25,669 bases of DNA from an uncultured Woeseia sp. (GTDB lineage: Bacteria; Pseudomonadota; Gammaproteobacteria; Steroidobacterales; Woeseiaceae), in assembly GCA_937925605.1 (NCBI GenBank), contig CALALV010000177.1:1-25669 (forward strand). Reading direction: 5' to 3'. Shown here piece after piece: positions 21,916 through 25,669 of the stretch. The position numbers and the translations under genes are program-made. The notes beneath the pieces are model-generated. The model was given only the letters and a program-made list of their open reading frames with translations, did not search any database and was not told the DNA's origin. The first letter of the stretch is position 1. Each line of letters starts with the position of its first letter.

Positions 21916-24900
21916 ATGTCACATCGCAAGCGCAATGTGCGCGGCCGGTACACGTTGCCGTTCGTCGCACTGTCGGCGCTGCTGGCCCTGCCCGCCACGG
22001 CGCAGGAAGCAGACGACGACCAGGGCGAAGTTGAAGAAATCGTGGTGACCGGCTCCAAGCTGCGTCGCGACGAATTCAGCTCCATTTCACCGGTGCAGGT
22101 CATCGGCGGCCAGGAGGCCGTCAAGATCGGCATCTCCGACACCACGCAGATGATCGCCGAGTCGCCCGTCGTCTTCGGCACGCAGCTCGACGGCTCGGTC
22201 AATGCCGGTTCGACGACCGGCGCGGTCGAGGGCGTGCCGGCGAGCGGCCCCGGTGCCGCGACGGTCGCACTCCGCGGTCTCGGCCCGGAGCGCACGCTGA
22301 TGCTGGTCAACGGCCGCCGACTCGCGCCCTCCGGCGTACGCGGCGCACCGGTCGCTCCGGACCTTAACCTGATCCCGAGCGCGATGATCGACCGCATCGA
22401 GATCCTGACCGACGGCGCCTCGTCGATCTACGGCGCCGACGCGGTCGCGGGCGTGGTCAACATCATCCTGCGCGACGACTTCGAGGGCATGGAAGTCCGC
22501 GGCTTCACCTCGGTGCCGACGGAAGACGGCGGCCAGGAGACGCTGATCAGTGTGATCGGCGGCGCCTCCAACGACCGCGGCAACTTCACCGTCGCCGCCG
22601 AGTTCTTCGACCGCGACCACATCTTCACGCGCAACCGCAGCCACTGGAACAACTGCCTGCGCGACATCGAGGTGGACCCGGCGACCGGCCAGACCTACTC
22701 GGTCTGCCACGACTCCCGCCCGGACAACGCGGTGCTGATCCTGAGCCAGGGCTTCATCTACGACACGCCGGGAACCACCGACATCGGTCTGCCCGGCTGG
22801 TCGTCGAACGCGGGCGCCGCGGCCTGGCTCGGCCGCGCGGGCACGAACGCGCTGACCGGCTCGGCGACGGAAACCCCGTACAACCTGCAGCAGGAGGAGC
22901 TCGACACGCAGCTGCAGGGCGACATCCAGCGCATCAACCTGTACGCGACCGGCGACTTCGAGTTCACGCCCGGGCACAGCGCCTACGTCGAAACCTCTTA
23001 CTCGCAGCGGACCAACACCGACATCTTCACGTCGGAGCAGGCGTTCCCGAGCATCCCGGGGCAGATTCCGCAGGAGGACGCGAACGGCAACTTCATCGTC
23101 GACGGCACCGGCGCGCCGATCCTCGTCGACAACCCGATCAACCCGTTCGACGAGCTGGCGTTCCCGGTGTACTCGCTGGCGGCGCTGACCCAGAACCGCA
23201 AGACCGACATCGACAACTTCCGCGCCGTGTTCGGCGTCGAGGGCGAACTCGGGCTCGGCGCGATGCGCGACAAGGGCTGGATCTACGACGTGTTCGTCGC
23301 CTTCGAGGAGAGTTCGGGAACCTCGGTCCAGGCAGGCATGCTCGAGTCGCACATTCGCGAGACGATCGACACGCTGCGCATCGACTCGAACGGCAACCTG
23401 GTCTGCGGCCTGAATCGCTCGGTCGCCGTCGACTTCGGCTTCATCACGCCTTCCGAGTGCGTGGTCGTCGACTGGTTCGCCGACTCGCTGTGGTCGACGC
23501 GCGGTGGCAACAAGAGCTTCGCGACGCGCCGCGAGACGGACTTCCTGTTCGGCAACGTCATCAACACGACGACGCTGACCCAGACGCACCTGTCGGGCCT
23601 GATCACGGGCGACCTGTTCGACATGCCGGCCGGCACCGTGGGCCTGGTCGTCGGCATGGAGTACCGCGAGAACTCGATCGACTCGAACAACGACATCGTG
23701 CGCTCGCTGGCACTCTCGGCATCCGAGGCGCCGGACCAGGAAGCCGACACGGTCGGCGAAACCTCGATCTTCGACATCTACGCCGAGACCGAGCTGCCGC
23801 TCGCGGAAATCGCCGCGCTGAACCTGTCGGGCCGCTATACCGACGAGGAGAATTTCGGCGAGGAGTTCACTTACTCGGTCAAGGCCGAGGTCCAGCCGCA
23901 CTCGTCGCTGCGCCTGCGCGGCACCTACGGCACGACCTTCCGCGCGCCGAACCTGCGCGAGCAGTTCCTGGCCGGCCAGGCGGGCGTCATCGGCGGCGGC
24001 AACGACCCCTGCGTCGTGCCGACGACGGCGAACAACGGCGGCGTCTACGACCCGTCGGGCGACACCCGCAGCCAGACGATCCTCGACAACTGCGTGCTCG
24101 ACGGGGCCGACCCGACCGCGCTCGGGCTGCAGGCCAACGTGCTGATCCCGACGGAAACCGGCGGCTCGGAGAGCATCCAGGCCGAGACCTCGGAGTCATT
24201 CACGCTCGGCTTCGTCTGGTCGCAGGAACTGACCGAAGCCTTCGACCTCGACCTGTCGCTGACCTACTTCGACATCGACGTCCAGGACACCGTCGAGGAA
24301 CTCGACCCGGTCGAGGTGCTGAACCGCTGCTATGCGAACGACCCGAACCTGCAGAACGCACTTTGCCCGCGCATCACGCGGCGCGGCGTCAACCCGGCCA
24401 ACAACACGGTCGCCCGGGTTGACTCGTCGTTCGTGAACCTCGGACTCGTGACCTCGAAGGGCTACGACATCAACATCCGCTACGAGGACGACTTCACGAT
24501 CCGTGACACCTTCGTCGAGATGGCCTGGAGCGTCACCGGCACCAACTACAGCGAGCTCAAGGAGCAGATCGATCCCGAGGCGCCGGTCGACGATCGCGTC
24601 GGCGAGGCGGGCTTCCCCGAGTGGGCCTGGGTGCTGCGCGGCAACTTCAGCACGGGCAACTGGGGCGTCGCCTGGCGCAGCCGCTTCGTCGGCGAGTTCG
24701 CGCTGGATGCCGAGGACGTCGACGCCTCGACGAACCGTGTGGGCCGCGATGCCTGCAACGTGCTCGGCGGTCCCACGACCTGCGTCAAGGCCAATGCCGG
24801 CGACTCGGTCTGGTACCACGACCTGTCGCTGACCTACGAGGCCGACGAGTGGTCCGTCACGGGCGGCATGCGCAACATCTTCGACCAGGAGCCGCCGCTC

Positions 24901-25002
24901 ATCGACCAGGGACAGGGACCGGCGCGCATGAACATGGTCGTCCAGTCCGGCTACGACCTGTTCGGGCGGCGCTTCTTCGTCAACGCGACGCGGCGCTTCT
25001 GA
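21916..25002 (+). CDS. TonB-dependent outer-membrane receptor, second (1028 aa)
   Basis: Outer-membrane importer of the same broad group as the receptor at the left end. I chose ATG 21916 over an upstream in-frame start because AGGGGAGAA lies 5 nt before it and a signal peptide (YTLPFVALSALLALPATAQ) follows. The TonB-box/plug start is EEIVVTGSKLRRDEF (about 40-54), and the plug continues through GADAVAGVVNIILRDDFEG. The barrel ends FFVNATRRF, a classic C-terminal Phe for the BAM machinery. Five Cys pairs occur at 247/264, 497/515, 699/726, 805/817 and 947/956; the number and order match the first receptor although loop lengths differ. A large insertion (about residues 240-330) with an NNC...CHDSR loop probably faces outside. 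A strong terminator follows. The ligand is unknown. Confidence 0.93.
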   Translation: MSHRKRNVRGRYTLPFVALSALLALPATAQEADDDQGEVEEIVVTGSKLRRDEFSSISPVQVIGGQEAVKIGISDTTQMIAESPVVFGTQLDGSVNAGSTTGAVEGVPASGPGAATVALRGLGPERTLMLVNGRRLAPSGVRGAPVAPDLNLIPSAMIDRIEILTDGASSIYGADAVAGVVNIILRDDFEGMEVRGFTSVPTEDGGQETLISVIGGASNDRGNFTVAAEFFDRDHIFTRNRSHWNNCLRDIEVDPATGQTYSVCHDSRPDNAVLILSQGFIYDTPGTTDIGLPGWSSNAGAAAWLGRAGTNALTGSATETPYNLQQEELDTQLQGDIQRINLYATGDFEFTPGHSAYVETSYSQRTNTDIFTSEQAFPSIPGQIPQEDANGNFIVDGTGAPILVDNPINPFDELAFPVYSLAALTQNRKTDIDNFRAVFGVEGELGLGAMRDKGWIYDVFVAFEESSGTSVQAGMLESHIRETIDTLRIDSNGNLVCGLNRSVAVDFGFITPSECVVVDWFADSLWSTRGGNKSFATRRETDFLFGNVINTTTLTQTHLSGLITGDLFDMPAGTVGLVVGMEYRENSIDSNNDIVRSLALSASEAPDQEADTVGETSIFDIYAETELPLAEIAALNLSGRYTDEENFGEEFTYSVKAEVQPHSSLRLRGTYGTTFRAPNLREQFLAGQAGVIGGGNDPCVVPTTANNGGVYDPSGDTRSQTILDNCVLDGADPTALGLQANVLIPTETGGSESIQAETSESFTLGFVWSQELTEAFDLDLSLTYFDIDVQDTVEELDPVEVLNRCYANDPNLQNALCPRITRRGVNPANNTVARVDSSFVNLGLVTSKGYDINIRYEDDFTIRDTFVEMAWSVTGTNYSELKEQIDPEAPVDDRVGEAGFPEWAWVLRGNFSTGNWGVAWRSRFVGEFALDAEDVDASTNRVGRDACNVLGGPTTCVKANAGDSVWYHDLSLTYEADEWSVTGGMRNIFDQEPPLIDQGQGPARMNMVVQSGYDLFGRRFFVNATRRF

Positions 25003-25026
25003 CGCGATCGCCGCAGGACGGCAACG

Positions 25027-25056
25027 GCGGCGGCCCTCGGGCCGCCGCTTTTTTTT
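25027..25056 (+). terminator. rho-independent terminator of the second TonB receptor gene
   Basis: GCGGCGGCCC (25027-25036) pairs with GGGCCGCCGC (25039-25048), effectively a stem closed by a CTCG tetraloop, and eight T follow (25049-25056). It begins 25 nt after the receptor stop. The minus strand lacks a T-tract, so it serves only the receptor. Confidence 0.94.
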
Positions 25057-25061
25057 GCGGG

Positions 25062-25669
25062 TCAGCGCACCCGCTGCACGCGGATCGTGCGGCGCATTTC
25101 GTTGAGCCGCAGCCGGTAACCGCCCAGGCCGGACTCCTCGATATCGACCGTGCGGTTCTTGCCCAGGGACGCGCGCACGTACTGCGTGTCACCCTTGACC
25201 TGCCGCCAGACCTGGCCGTTTTCGAGGTGCACGACGAGACGCCGGTACGGTACGTGCTCGTAAGCCGTAACGACGAGGCCCGTCGCGCGCGCCAGCGCGG
25301 CATCGCGCTCCGCCGCCGTCCGCGGCAGCTGTTCCGCGCCGATGTCCGCCGATTCCGTAGCCGATTCCGCGGCCGCTTCCGTGCCCGTTTCCGTGGCCGC
25401 TGCCGAGGTCGATTCCGCGACAGGCGCGGGTCCAGGCCCGGGCTCGTCGGCGGACGCCGCCCCGGTGGCGCCATCGGCCCCGGCAACGGCAGGCGGCGCG
25501 GTCTGCGCCTCGGCAACAGGGGCCGGGGCCGCGGGGTCTGCCGGCGACCCGCCCTGCACGGCGGCCGGTGGCGGTGTTGCCGCCGGCCAGGCATCCGGCC
25601 CGGCGGCGATGGGCGACCGCTCCCGGCGCACCGTCGGCTCCGCCGGCGCATCGCCGCGCAACGGCGCCT
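25062..25669 (-). CDS. Pro/Ala-rich protein with conserved C-terminal beta domain (5' end outside window)
   Basis: The frame stays open to the right edge of the window, so the real start is probably beyond it; about 200 residues are visible. The visible N-terminal part is a disordered Ala/Pro/Gly linker that passes into a Thr/Ser/Glu/Ala repeat (ATETGTEAAAESATESAD, roughly 25350-25415). The underlying DNA there shows a degenerate 12-bp repeat. The last 80 residues form a compact beta domain (GLVVTAYEHVPYRRLVVHL, ENGQVWRQVKGDTQYVR, NRTVDIEESGLGGYRLRL, RTIRVQRVR). I have the impression that the pattern NGQVWRQ ... GYRL ... IRVxRVR recurs in uncharacterised gammaproteobacterial proteins. Function is unknown. 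It converges on the TonB receptor gene, with the receptor's terminator between them. Confidence 0.75.
   Translation of the reverse strand, partial: APLRGDAPAEPTVRRERSPIAAGPDAWPAATPPPAAVQGGSPADPAAPAPVAEAQTAPPAVAGADGATGAASADEPGPGPAPVAESTSAAATETGTEAAAESATESADIGAEQLPRTAAERDAALARATGLVVTAYEHVPYRRLVVHLENGQVWRQVKGDTQYVRASLGKNRTVDIEESGLGGYRLRLNEMRRTIRVQRVR

Noticed and set aside
22087..23901. Minus-strand open frame (604 codons) inside the second TonB receptor
   Set aside because: Same antisense shadow pattern, with no start context and no domain.
25350..25415. Degenerate 12-bp repeat taken for a CRISPR-like or minisatellite array
   Set aside because: It is inside a coding frame and reflects a Thr/Glu/Ser/Ala-rich linker; units are degenerate, with no unique spacers.

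Overview
The window looks like a high-GC gammaproteobacterial chromosome, possibly of a marine Woeseiaceae/Steroidobacter/Xanthomonad-like lineage. This is inferred from very GC-rich third codon positions, large TonB-dependent receptors (TBDRs) with Cys-paired loops, TPR-sulfotransferases, and the style of the photolyase and regulators. No 16S rRNA, tRNA, CRISPR array, insertion sequence or phage gene is visible, so taxonomy stays an inference.

Left part (1-9055): the 3' part of an FAD amine oxidase; a long regulatory gap; a 952-aa TBDR ending at a strong intrinsic terminator; a convergent SAM methyltransferase; and, divergent from it, two tandem paralogous TPR-sulfotransferases separated by 3 nt. 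The receptor, methyltransferase and sulfotransferases may form a functional neighbourhood (uptake or modification of an unknown surface or extracellular molecule), but no substrate can be read from the sequence.

Middle part (9056-19802, all minus strand): a TetR regulator, then a compact signalling operon in the order secreted protein of unknown function, FHA-GAF protein, membrane Ser/Thr kinase with a large extracytoplasmic TolB-like/TPR sensor, soluble NarX/DegS-type histidine kinase, and NarL-type response regulator. The last four genes are joined by three consecutive 4-nt stop/start overlaps (TTGA, ATGA, GTGA), and the two upstream members of that chain start at TTG. The layout suggests stoichiometric, translationally coupled production of a hybrid Hanks-kinase/two-component pathway. 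Immediately downstream, behind a 151-nt gap rich in palindromes, lie a secreted Asp-box (BNR) propeller protein and a small secreted protein. They are candidate outputs of the pathway.

Right part (20069-25669): a class I CPD photolyase with the complete tryptophan triad, a divergent regulatory gap, a second TBDR (1028 aa) with its own strong terminator, and the C-terminal part of a Pro/Ala-rich protein that runs off the window.

The best candidate for an undescribed system is the FHA-GAF / Ser-Thr kinase-TPR / histidine kinase / response regulator operon together with its secreted neighbour and the palindrome-flanked downstream secreted propeller gene.
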